Origin: DATFYM01 sp035315065
GTDB taxonomy: Bacteria > Acidobacteriota > Terriglobia > UBA7540
Direction of reading: 5' to 3'
DNA length: 56,202 bases
NCBI GenBank assembly: GCA_035315065.1
Contig: DATFYM010000016.1
Coordinates: forward strand, 1 to 56,202
Both the position numbers and the translations under genes were made by a program. The notes below the pieces were generated by a model that worked only from the letters and a program-made list of their open reading frames with translations, made no database searches and had not been told where the DNA came from. This document shows, piece after piece, positions 48,183 to 55,356 of this stretch (its first letter is position 1; each line of letters begins with the position of its first letter).

Positions 48183-50321
48183 ATGTCGAAACTCAAGCGA
48201 AAGCCGTCAATGCGAATCGGGACCGGGTTGGTCGTCGTTGCCGGACTCGCGTGGTCCGTACATGCGGCCGCTCAGCAGAAGAGCTTCACGCTCGAGCAGG
48301 TGATGAGCTCGCCGTTTCCCAGCGAGCTGACCGCAGCCCCGGTGGGCGGCGCCGTAGCCTGGGTGTTTGACGCTCAGGGGCGGCGCAACATCTGGGCGGC
48401 CGAGCCCTCCGGCGACGGATACAAGTCCCACCAAGTCACTTCCTATACCGATGACGACGGACAGGAGATCGCCGAGCTTGCCTGGACGCCCGACGGGCAT
48501 TCGATCGTCTACGCGCGCAGCGGCGACTTCGAGACCCACCGCACCGATCCCAATCCGGCCAGCTTTCCCCAGGGCGTCGAGCAGGACGTCTGGGTGGTGC
48601 CGCTGGCAGGTGGCACGCCCAAGAAGCTGGCGGAAGGTCACGCGCCCGCCGTCTCGCCGCAGGGCGACCGGGTGGCATTTCTTTCCAAGGACCAAATCTG
48701 GATCGTCAAGATTGATGGCAGCGAAAAGGCGTCGCAACTCGTGCACTCCAAGGGTGAGGCCGGCGACTTGAAGTGGTCGCCGGACGGCACGAAGCTGGCT
48801 TACGTGAGTTCGCGCACCGATCACGGCTTTATCGGCGCGTACGACTTCGGGTCCAAGTCGGTCAGCTATCTTGATGCAGGGGTAGATCGCGACGTCGAAC
48901 CGGCTTGGTCGCCGGATGGAAAGCGCATCGCCTTCATCCGCATTCCCTATTCGAGCCAGCGTTTGATCTTTGGGCCGGAACGCGCCGGGCAGCCGTGGTC
49001 GATCCGGGTGGCGGATGTAGCCACCGGCCAGGGTCATCAAGTGTGGATGGCCGATGAGGGCGCGGGCAGCGTCTTTCACGGCTTCGAAGCCGACCAGCAG
49101 TTGCTGTGGGGTGACGGCGACCGTCTGATTTTTCCCTGGGAGAAAACCGGTTGGATTCACCTCTACTCGGTACCGGTTTCGGGCGGCGCGCCGGCGGAAC
49201 TCTCACCGGGTGAGTTCGAAGTGGACCACGTTTCGCTTGGCCCGGACCACAAAGAAATCGTTTTTTCTTCCAACCGGGATGATATCGACCGCCGCCACAT
49301 CTGGAAGGTCAGCGTGGCCGGCGGCCCGCTAAGCGCGGTAACCAGCGGCGCCGGTCTTGAGTGGACGCCGGCGATGACGAGCGACCGGAAGACCGTTGCC
49401 GTCCTGCGCTCGGACGCGAAATGGCCGGCGCGCCCCGCCATCGTCACCGGGTCGGGCGAAGTGCGCGACCTAGCGCCCGAAACCATGCCCTCCGACTTTC
49501 CCGGCAAGGACTTGGTGGTGCCGCAGCAGGTGATCCTTTCCGCCTCGGACGGCATGAAGATTCACGCCCAGCTCTTCCTACCCCCGAACACTGTCGGCCC
49601 GGCTGGCGGCGTCGCGGGGCAGAAACACCCGGCAGTGGTCTTTTTCCATGGCGGCTCGCGGCGGCAGATGCTGCTCGGCTGGCACTACATGGGGTACTAC
49701 CACAACGCTTACGCCATGAATCAATACCTGGCCAGCCGCGGGACCATCGTCCTATCGATGAATTATCGCAGCGGCATCGGCTACGGCTTGAACTTTCGCG
49801 AAGCGCTGAACTACGGCGCGGACGGCGCCAGCGAGTATTACGACGTGCAAGGAGCGGGGCTTTACCTGCGCAACCGGCCCGACGTTGACCCCAATCGCAT
49901 CGGCGTTTGGGGCGGGTCCTACGGTGGATATCTCACGGCGCTCGCGCTGGCTCGGTCGTCCGACCTGTTTAAAGCCGGCGTCGACTTCCACGGCGTGCAC
50001 GACTGGAACATGGAGAGGCGCAACTTCGTTCCCACCTATAACCCGCAGGCGAACCAGGACGCCGCACGGCTGGCCTGGGAATCGTCTCCGCTGGCATCGG
50101 TTTCAACGTGGCGCTCACCGGTGCTGTTGATTCAGGGCGACGACGACCGCAACGTCCCGTTTTCGGAGACCATTCAATTGGCCGAGGCGCTGCGCAAGCA
50201 GGGCGTGGAGTTCAAGCTGCTCGTGTTCCCGGATGAGATCCACGACTTCCTTCTCCATCGCTCCTGGCTGGCGGCGTATCACGCGACGGCGGATTTCTTC
50301 GACGAGCATTTCAAACAATGA
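48183..50321 (+). CDS. S9-family prolyl oligopeptidase-like peptidase, exported
   Basis: ATG 48183 follows GGAGG by 8 bases (712 residues). An N-terminal hydrophobic segment ends near HAAAQQ, so export is likely. Beta-propeller repeats (TPDGHSIVYAR, SPQGDRVAFLSK, SPDGTKLAYVSS, SPDGKRIAFI) form the N-terminal domain. The alpha/beta-hydrolase domain has Ser in WGGSYGGYLTALAL, Asp in LIQGDDDRNVP and His in DEIHDFLLH. It cleaves short peptides, often after Pro or Ala; the specificity is not predictable here. Confidence 0.92.
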   Translation: MSKLKRKPSMRIGTGLVVVAGLAWSVHAAAQQKSFTLEQVMSSPFPSELTAAPVGGAVAWVFDAQGRRNIWAAEPSGDGYKSHQVTSYTDDDGQEIAELAWTPDGHSIVYARSGDFETHRTDPNPASFPQGVEQDVWVVPLAGGTPKKLAEGHAPAVSPQGDRVAFLSKDQIWIVKIDGSEKASQLVHSKGEAGDLKWSPDGTKLAYVSSRTDHGFIGAYDFGSKSVSYLDAGVDRDVEPAWSPDGKRIAFIRIPYSSQRLIFGPERAGQPWSIRVADVATGQGHQVWMADEGAGSVFHGFEADQQLLWGDGDRLIFPWEKTGWIHLYSVPVSGGAPAELSPGEFEVDHVSLGPDHKEIVFSSNRDDIDRRHIWKVSVAGGPLSAVTSGAGLEWTPAMTSDRKTVAVLRSDAKWPARPAIVTGSGEVRDLAPETMPSDFPGKDLVVPQQVILSASDGMKIHAQLFLPPNTVGPAGGVAGQKHPAVVFFHGGSRRQMLLGWHYMGYYHNAYAMNQYLASRGTIVLSMNYRSGIGYGLNFREALNYGADGASEYYDVQGAGLYLRNRPDVDPNRIGVWGGSYGGYLTALALARSSDLFKAGVDFHGVHDWNMERRNFVPTYNPQANQDAARLAWESSPLASVSTWRSPVLLIQGDDDRNVPFSETIQLAEALRKQGVEFKLLVFPDEIHDFLLHRSWLAAYHATADFFDEHFKQ

Positions 50322-50444
50322 TGAATGCTGAATGATGGCGTTTTATTTTGGATTTTGGATTTTGGATTTTGGATTGAAGACCAAGAGCCGACAGAATCAG
50401 GTCTTGGTCTTCAATCCAAAATCCAAAATAAAACGCCATCATTC
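50322..50444. repeat. Near-perfect hairpin element, ATTTTGG heptamer family
   Basis: The left arm begins GAATGATGGCGTTTTATTTT and ends ATTGAAGACCAAGA. The right arm is its exact complement over 43 bases, except that the left arm has two additional ATTTTGG heptamers. It fills the gap between the S9 peptidase and DUF711 genes. The perfect pairing implies recent formation or active maintenance. Confidence 0.9.
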
Positions 50445-50465
50445 GTATTTCTTTGAAAGGAACCA

Positions 50466-51779
50466 ATGAAACCCCGCCTCACCCGCCGAGACTTTTTGAC
50501 GCAGAGCACAGCCGCGGCCGTGCTGACGCCCGCGCTCGCTATCCCGGAATCGCCGGAGAAACCAAAGAGCAGCGCGGCCAGCACTTCGGCAGAAGCTCCC
50601 CACGAGAAGTCCCACGAAAAGCCGAAAGTTCGCGCGATCACCGGCTTTGTGCAGCTCGATCCGGCGCGCCACGAAACGCAGATCCACCAGACGCTGGCGT
50701 TCTTGCACGGCGCCAAAACGACATTCGAGAAATCCGGTTACGACGTGGAGGGTGTCCGCATCACCACTCAGCCTTTCCCCGAGTACGCGCGCGGACTCTC
50801 GCGCGAAGACACGCTCTCCTTTTTCCGCGCTTACGACGGCCTGGCAGCGAAGGAAAACTTCGACGCGGCGATCGGGCCGGCGATGAGCACCGACACGGAC
50901 GATCCAAGCTTTGCTGAAATGTTGGGTGAGATCATCATGGGGTCCGCGATCCTGGAGGGCAGCCTGGCGGTGGCCGGCGACGACGGCATCCACTGGAATG
51001 CGGTGCGCGCCGCTGCGAAGCTGGTGCGCTACGTTGCCTTGCGCACGCCGCATAGCCAGGGTAACTTCCGCTTCGCCGCGACCGCGCTGCTGCCGCCGCT
51101 CACACCCTTTTACCCCGGCTCGTACCACGTGGGTCCGGGCCGCGCCTTTGCGCTGGCTCTCGAGTCCGCCAACGTGGTGGCCGAGGCTTTAACCGGCAAG
51201 CCGGACTACGCGGCCGCTCGCGAGAGTCTGATCGACTCGCTCAGTGTCCACGCTCGCGCCATCGAAGCGGCGGCGAAGAAAATCGAACAGGCAACTCACT
51301 GGACCTACGCCGGCATCGACCTTTCTCCCGCGCCGTTCAAAAACGTTTCCATCGGCGGGGCTATTGAGAAGTTGACCGGCGTGAAGTTCGGCGCCAGCGG
51401 CACCATGACCGCGTGCGCGTTGATCACCGGCGCGCTCAAGGAAATCCCCGTGAAGCACGCGGGGTACTCGGGGCTGATGCTTCCTATCCTCGAAGACGCC
51501 GTTCTCGCCCAACGCTGGAGCGAGGGAATCGTTTCCATGGACGCGCTGCTCGCGTACTCGGCGGTGTGCGGGACCGGACTCGACGTCATCCCGCTGCCGG
51601 GCAATACCACGCAGGCGCAACTCGAACGCATTTTGGGTGATGTGGCGAGCCTGGCCGTGAAGTGGCACAAGCCGCTTTCCGCGCGCCTGCTGCCAGTGGC
51701 GGGGAAGAAGGCGGGCGAGCAGACTGAGTTCGACGATCCCTTTCTGGTGAACGCCACGATTCAGGAGTTGCGTCACTGA
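50466..51779 (+). CDS. DUF711 protein, Tat-exported
   Basis: GAAAGGA precedes the ATG (437 residues). The N-terminus has a twin-arginine signal (RLTRRDFLTQSTAAAVL). The body is a DUF711/UPF0210 protein: GIDLSPAPFKNVSIGGAIE, FGASGTMTACALITGALKE, GYSGLMLPILEDAVLA, YSAVCGTGLDVIPLPGNT. DUF711 proteins have a glycyl-radical-like fold without known activity and are usually cytoplasmic, so the Tat signal is unusual. It is the last gene of a plus-strand group of exported proteins. Confidence 0.85.
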   Translation: MKPRLTRRDFLTQSTAAAVLTPALAIPESPEKPKSSAASTSAEAPHEKSHEKPKVRAITGFVQLDPARHETQIHQTLAFLHGAKTTFEKSGYDVEGVRITTQPFPEYARGLSREDTLSFFRAYDGLAAKENFDAAIGPAMSTDTDDPSFAEMLGEIIMGSAILEGSLAVAGDDGIHWNAVRAAAKLVRYVALRTPHSQGNFRFAATALLPPLTPFYPGSYHVGPGRAFALALESANVVAEALTGKPDYAAARESLIDSLSVHARAIEAAAKKIEQATHWTYAGIDLSPAPFKNVSIGGAIEKLTGVKFGASGTMTACALITGALKEIPVKHAGYSGLMLPILEDAVLAQRWSEGIVSMDALLAYSAVCGTGLDVIPLPGNTTQAQLERILGDVASLAVKWHKPLSARLLPVAGKKAGEQTEFDDPFLVNATIQELRH

Positions 51780-51780
51780 G

Positions 51781-51871
51781 GAATTGAGTCATTGGGTCAT
51801 TGAGTCATTGAGCCATTGCAAAGGTCTTCGCCTAATGACTCAATGGCTCAATGGTTCAATGGCTCAATTCT
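51781..51871. repeat. Hairpin element, CATTGAG heptamer family
   Basis: AATTGAGTCATTGGGTCATTG and AGTCATTGAGCCATTG at the left are complemented by AATGACTCAATGGCTCAATG and TTCAATGGCTCAATTC at the right. It separates convergent genes (DUF711 on plus, membrane protein on minus), where a bidirectional terminator would fit. Confidence 0.85.
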
Positions 51872-51875
51872 CATC

Positions 51876-52409
51876 TTATCCCTTCCGCGTCAGCAGGCCC
51901 AGAATTGGCATGGCCATCATGATGAGGAAGACGATTCCGAGCAGCCAGTTCAGCCATTTCTTCTCAGGGTGATTCACCCAGTAACAGAGCAGCGCGGAAA
52001 GCAGCAGGGCTTGCGGCATCACTTCCAGCCAGCCTCGCATCTGAAACCGGATCGGCATCGTATTGTAAATCATGCCTTCGATCGATCCGGACGCGGCGGC
52101 GAACGTGGAGAGGATACCGAGCGCGATCAACATCCATCCCATCAGCAGCCAGCCGTTCTTCTTGCCAAACAGACAATCACGCAGCGGATAGAAGACCGTC
52201 GCGAAGATCAGACCGCGAAGTGGCTGAAACAGCGGCCCCGCCATGATCCAGGGGCTGGTGAATGGACGCATGCCCGAGTCCGGACGGGCCATGAGGGCAG
52301 CATAGTTGAGAAAGTGGGCCGCCAGAACTCCCATGATGAAGTAGGTGAGGGTGTGGGAAACCATGGTCTTGGCAGCCAGGGCTGGAAAGCGGAGTTGAGG
52401 ACTATCCAT
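51876..52409 (-). CDS. Hypothetical integral membrane protein
   Basis: ATG 52409 gives 177 residues with four to five hydrophobic helices (THTLTYFIMGVLAAHFL-like near the start, LLMGWMLIALGILSTFAAA, QALLLSALLCYWVN, WLLGIVFLIMMAMPILGLL). I recognise no family. It ends in the basic LLTRKG tail. The ribosome-binding site is weak. The gap upstream (52461-52642) holds no gene I can support. Confidence 0.65.
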   Translation of the reverse strand: MDSPQLRFPALAAKTMVSHTLTYFIMGVLAAHFLNYAALMARPDSGMRPFTSPWIMAGPLFQPLRGLIFATVFYPLRDCLFGKKNGWLLMGWMLIALGILSTFAAASGSIEGMIYNTMPIRFQMRGWLEVMPQALLLSALLCYWVNHPEKKWLNWLLGIVFLIMMAMPILGLLTRKG

Positions 52410-52642
52410 GGATGCACCGTTCGTGATCAGAATGTGAGCGGCGAAACTGCCATGGGACATTCAACAAGAAGACCGGCTGGGCGTCAGTGATGAGTGTCAC
52501 AAGCCAGCGTGAAGGGGCGGCGGAAGAGTTCTCTCGTGTCTTGTTAGGCATCGCAGACGCGACGGGAAGCAAGCGAGCCGCAGAGCCTTCGCTCCGGTCA
52601 GGGCAGGCGCGTGGGAAGCGGTTTTGCCCCGCACTTGCTCCC

Positions 52643-52671
52643 TTGACGCGACCGGCAAGCTGCCGTACACT
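52643..52671 (+). promoter_or_regulatory. Promoter of the TacA-TacT operon
   Basis: TTGACG (52643-52648), 17 bases, then TACACT (52666-52671), giving a short leader before ATG 52690. An ACTAGT palindrome overlaps the -10 box and could serve as part of an operator for the TacA-like antitoxin. Confidence 0.6.
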
Positions 52672-52689
52672 AGTATTCCGAGGTTGCTT

Positions 52690-52989
52690 ATGGCAAATGC
52701 ATTGAAAGTTAATCGACGGCCCAGGAGGCGAGCGCGCCTCGAGGCCAGGGTCACTGCCGATCAGAAGCGGCTGATCGAGCGGGCGGCACAATTGCGCGGA
52801 ACGTCGGTGACCGATTTCCTGGTGGCCACCGCCCAGCAAGCAGCGAACGAGACGATCAAGGATTTCGAAACGTTGAACCTGCGGGATGAAGCACGGGCAC
52901 TGTTCGTAAACGCCATTCTAAGTCCGCCTGCACCAAACGAGGCCGCCCGGCGAGCGGCAGAGCGCTATAAGAAGCACATGGGGCTGTAA
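52690..52989 (+). CDS. tacA: DUF1778 antitoxin (TacA-like)
   Basis: The 99-residue protein has a DUF1778 ribbon-helix-helix (RLEARVTADQKRLIERAAQL, then GTSVTDFLVATA) and a C-terminal tail (RRAAERYKKHMG) that would bind the acetyltransferase toxin. It represses its own promoter at 52643-52671. The toxin gene follows with no gap. The gene looks intact. Confidence 0.88.
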   Translation: MANALKVNRRPRRRARLEARVTADQKRLIERAAQLRGTSVTDFLVATAQQAANETIKDFETLNLRDEARALFVNAILSPPAPNEAARRAAERYKKHMGL

Positions 52990-53511
52990 TTGGAGCAGCA
53001 GAAAGACAGGCCCAAGTTAGTCATCGAGCCGCTCGGAGCTCAACACGACCGGGCGGCTTCTTCATGTGGAGTCGCGGCCCTCGATATTTACCTCCACAAG
53101 CAGGCGGGACAGGACGCGAGAAGGCGGGCCGCGGTGGTGTTCGTGGCGACGCCGGATGGCCGGACTGTCGCTGGATACTACACGCTTTCGCAATATGCGA
53201 TTACGCTCGATGCGGTTCCAGACCAGATTGCGAAGAAACTGCCGAAATACCCGCTCATCCCGGCAACACTCGTGGGCCGGCTGGCAGTGAGCGCGGCATT
53301 TCGGGGACAAGGTCTGGGCGAGATGCTGCTGATGGATGCGCTTTACCGCTCCCTCGGCGGAAGCAGGCAATTGGCCTCCGTTGGGGTCGTCGTCGATGCG
53401 AAGGACGACGCTGCGGTCGCCTTTTACCGCAAGTACGGGTTCCTGGAACTGCCCAAGATTCCGAGGAGACTCCTCTTGCCGATGGCGACGGTGGAGAGAC
53501 TGTTCAAATGA
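52990..53511 (+). CDS. tacT: GNAT acetyltransferase toxin (TacT-like)
   Basis: TTG at 52990, directly after the antitoxin stop codon, is the probable start (173 residues). GNAT motifs are present: VGRLAVSAAFRGQGLG for acetyl-CoA binding, and DAAVAFYRKYGFLEL near the end. TacT toxins acetylate the amino group of charged tRNA and stop translation. The stop codon at 53509-53511 is followed at once by an unrelated antitoxin remnant. Confidence 0.88.
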   Translation: MEQQKDRPKLVIEPLGAQHDRAASSCGVAALDIYLHKQAGQDARRRAAVVFVATPDGRTVAGYYTLSQYAITLDAVPDQIAKKLPKYPLIPATLVGRLAVSAAFRGQGLGEMLLMDALYRSLGGSRQLASVGVVVDAKDDAAVAFYRKYGFLELPKIPRRLLLPMATVERLFK

Positions 53512-53512
53512 A

Positions 53513-53692
53513 ATCCTTGGAGAGTCTCAGCCGCGTGTCAGCGAGCTGCTGAAGGGAGGGATCGCCAACAAGACCGTTGACAAACTCCTTCACTATGCCG
53601 GGGCGTTTGCCAGCCGCTGGAAATCGACAATTCGTCGATCAACGAAGTATCAATGTCGGCTCCGGTCTCGAATCGGGGTGTTCCGGTGGTAG
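53513..53692 (+). pseudogene. 3' half of an XRE-family antitoxin gene
   Basis: The frame reads ILGESQPRVSELLKGG, then NKTVDKLLHYAGAF, matching the second half of a COG5606-like XRE antitoxin helix-turn-helix. The first half is missing and the sequence abuts the TacT stop codon. The related 5' half occurs at 54444-54665 with the equivalent ILGEPPPRVGELL. No start codon or partner toxin remains. Confidence 0.65.
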
Positions 53693-53713
53693 AATGGCCT
53701 TGGAGGTTAAGCC

Positions 53714-53971
53714 ATGAGCGCAGTCAGCTTGGACCTGCCGGCGGAGCTCAAGGAAAGGATCGAGCAGGCGGCCCGAGAGCGTCGCGAAAATCCGTCGTCC
53801 TTGCTTGCCGCCGCCCTCGACCTGTTGCTGGAGACAGAGCAACTCCAGCTAGAAGAGGTGCGGCGACGCATTGCCTCGCGCTCTGGCAATACCGTCCCGA
53901 ACGAAGCCGTCATGTCGTGGCTCGACATCTGGGGCATCAGCCCAGACGTTCCCCCGCCCGGATGCAAATAG
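53714..53971 (+). CDS. Ribbon-helix-helix antitoxin of a RelBE/ParDE-type pair
   Basis: The 85-residue protein opens with the ribbon SAVSLDLPAELKERIEQAA and a CopG/RHH-like fold, followed by a tail ending in MSWLDIWGISPDVPPP. The tail's SWL(D/E)xWG motif is common in RHH antitoxins paired with ParE. It precedes the toxin by 4 bases. A 14-base direct repeat (CCGGATGCRAATAG) spans the junction. Confidence 0.85.
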   Translation: MSAVSLDLPAELKERIEQAARERRENPSSLLAAALDLLLETEQLQLEEVRRRIASRSGNTVPNEAVMSWLDIWGISPDVPPPGCK

Positions 53972-53975
53972 CCGG

Positions 53976-54257
53976 ATGCGAATAGAATGGGACCCGAGCG
54001 CAATCCGCGATTTGGAAGAGATCCGTGCCTTCATTGCGGCAGACAAGCCAAGCGCCTCCGTTCGCGTCGCTGAGCGGATCAAGACTACGATTGGGCGGTT
54101 GAGCGAATTCCCTCTCATGGGCAGACAGACGCAGCAGCCGGGCATCCGTGTATTGTCGATCCCGGGGACTCCTTACCTCGTGTACTATCAGGTCCTGCCA
54201 GAGCGGGTCGTGATCGTATCCGTCTTCCACGGCGCACGCCGACGATTCCCCGATTGA
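53976..54257 (+). CDS. ParE/RelE-superfamily toxin
   Basis: The 93-residue protein matches ParE: EWDPSAIRDLEEIRAFIA, RLSEFPLMGRQTQQPGIRVL, PYLVYYQVLPERVVIVSVFH and HGARRRFPD. The central basic residues and C-terminal RR are typical. ParE toxins poison DNA gyrase, while RelE relatives cleave mRNA; sequence reading alone does not separate them securely. The upstream gene is its antitoxin. Confidence 0.9.
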   Translation: MRIEWDPSAIRDLEEIRAFIAADKPSASVRVAERIKTTIGRLSEFPLMGRQTQQPGIRVLSIPGTPYLVYYQVLPERVVIVSVFHGARRRFPD

Positions 54258-54344
54258 GTTGATCCTTGTCACCACAGCCGGCTCGCGCAGAGCGCACCGT
54301 CGAGAGTCACGCGAGACAACTCTGCGATCCACCTCCTTCACTAG

Positions 54345-54416
54345 TTAGAGAAGAAAAGCCGGGAGTTGCCAAGAAGAGATTTTGAGAAGGCGAAGCAGCG
54401 GCTCAAGGACGAGTGA
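54345..54416 (+). pseudogene. C-terminal fragment of a Gp49/HigB-like toxin
   Basis: Beginning at 54345 the frame reads LEKKSRELPRRDFEKAKQRL and ends in KDE before the TGA. This matches the extreme C-terminus of phage-derived Gp49-like/HigB toxins (KKS..TPRR....A..R). The remainder of the toxin is absent. The XRE antitoxin fragment follows 28 bases downstream, as in intact toxin-first pairs. Confidence 0.55.
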
Positions 54417-54443
54417 AGGCGCGTTTGGCAGGGGAGAAGCAAC

Positions 54444-54665
54444 ATGAAAAGCGCGGCTAAGAAGTCGACCCATCTAACCTATGGGAGCGTGCTGGATAAT
54501 CTTGGGTTTTCACCTGAGCAGGCAACGGCGCTAAAGTTCAAGGCCGAGTTGTATCAGGCTATTCTGAAGTGCGCGAAGCGGTACTCACAAAAGGAACTGC
54601 AAATAATCCTGGGAGAGCCTCCGCCGCGTGTCGGCGAACTGCTCTTCCCTGACGCGGGCTTCTAG
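54444..54665 (+). pseudogene. XRE antitoxin, truncated after the helix-turn-helix start
   Basis: ATG 54444 gives 73 residues: LTYGSVLDNLGFSPEQATAL, KFKAELYQAI, and the helix-turn-helix beginning RYSQKELQIILGEPPPRV. Family members continue about 30-40 residues beyond this point; here the frame stops after LLFPDAGF. The 3' half that is missing resembles the fragment at 53513-53692. It converges with, and overlaps by 4 bases, the antitoxin on the minus strand. Confidence 0.7.
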
Positions 54666-54964
54666 TGAGCGGCTTCGACCGTGAGTCTTAAGCCGATGGC
54701 TCTGGTGACGGCGACTAACGTCGACAAGCGGGGATTGCCGTGAGCTGACAGCGCGCGATAAAGACTCTCCCGCTCGATTCCAGCGGCCTTGGCGACCTTG
54801 GCGACTCCTTGCGCTTGGGCGAGATGGCGCAAGGCAATCAGCAGAACGCGCGGTTCGTCCTCATCTTCCAAGGCAGCTTTGAGGTACTCGGCGACAACCT
54901 CCGGGTCCTTCCGGAGCCGCCGGATCATGACGTCGTCATGGGAGATGCTGGCTTTACGTTTCAT
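54662..54964 (-). CDS. HigA2-like addiction-module antitoxin (TIGR02684-type)
   Basis: The 100-residue protein matches putative addiction-module antidotes: DPEVVAEYLKAALEDEDEP, LLIALRHLAQAQGVAKVAKA, GIERESLYRALSAHGNPRLS, TLVAVTRAIGLRLTVEA. It holds a Cro/C1-type helix-turn-helix. Its usual RelE-like partner, encoded just upstream, is here reduced to a C-terminal stub, so this antitoxin appears orphaned. Confidence 0.85.
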   Translation of the reverse strand: MKRKASISHDDVMIRRLRKDPEVVAEYLKAALEDEDEPRVLLIALRHLAQAQGVAKVAKAAGIERESLYRALSAHGNPRLSTLVAVTRAIGLRLTVEAAH

Positions 54965-55076
54965 GGGTCTCCGTCCTTTCCTTGTAGTCTTTGAGGTACG
55001 CCGATGCCCGCTCAATGTCGGACGATTGCTTTCGTTTGTCGCCACCGCAGAGGAGAATCTCGATCACGTTTTTCAT
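54954..55076 (-). pseudogene. C-terminal remnant of a RelE-like (TIGR02683-type) toxin
   Basis: ATG 55076 opens MKNVIEILLCGGDKRKQSSD, then IERASAYLKDYKER, matching the extreme C-terminus of RelE-like toxins of this type (LLCGGDKxxQxxDIxxA). The first two thirds are missing. The stop codon overlaps the HigA2-like start, keeping the original operon order. Upstream sequence is unrelated. Confidence 0.7.
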
Positions 55077-55196
55077 TGTAACTTATAGATTACTGTCCTG
55101 GCAACTCCATTGGCCGGGCCTCCTCCATACCTACCACGGCGCCCAGGACCGGACTTCGAGATAGCTGCCTGCACGGGAGGGTACCAAATATTTATC

Positions 55197-55224
55197 TTGA
55201 CTAGTCACATATCTATGCTATAGT
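55197..55224 (+). promoter_or_regulatory. Putative promoter of the right-edge gene, with half-operator
   Basis: TTGACT (55197-55202), 16 bases, then TATAGT (55219-55224). AATATTTATC directly precedes the -35 box and matches one arm of the palindrome next to the left paralogue's promoter. Confidence 0.6.
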
Positions 55225-55271
55225 ACTAGCTGAACCAAGGAAGCGGCGTGTGGCTAGTGGTTAGTGGCCGG

Positions 55272-55346
55272 GAAGAAAGTCAGAAGTTAGAAGCAGAAAT
55301 CAGAAAACAAGACGTCTTGGTTCTGATTTCTGCTTTCTGATTTCCG
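55272..55346. repeat. Hairpin element, AAATCAGAA word family
   Basis: AGAAAGTCAGAAGTTAGAAG and CAGAAATCAGAAAAC at the left are answered by TTCTGATTTCTGCTTTCTG at the right, around a GACGTC-centred loop. It occupies the same position, just upstream of the ATG, as the element at 858-930 does for the paralogous gene. Confidence 0.8.
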
Positions 55347-55356
55347 GTAACTGTTG

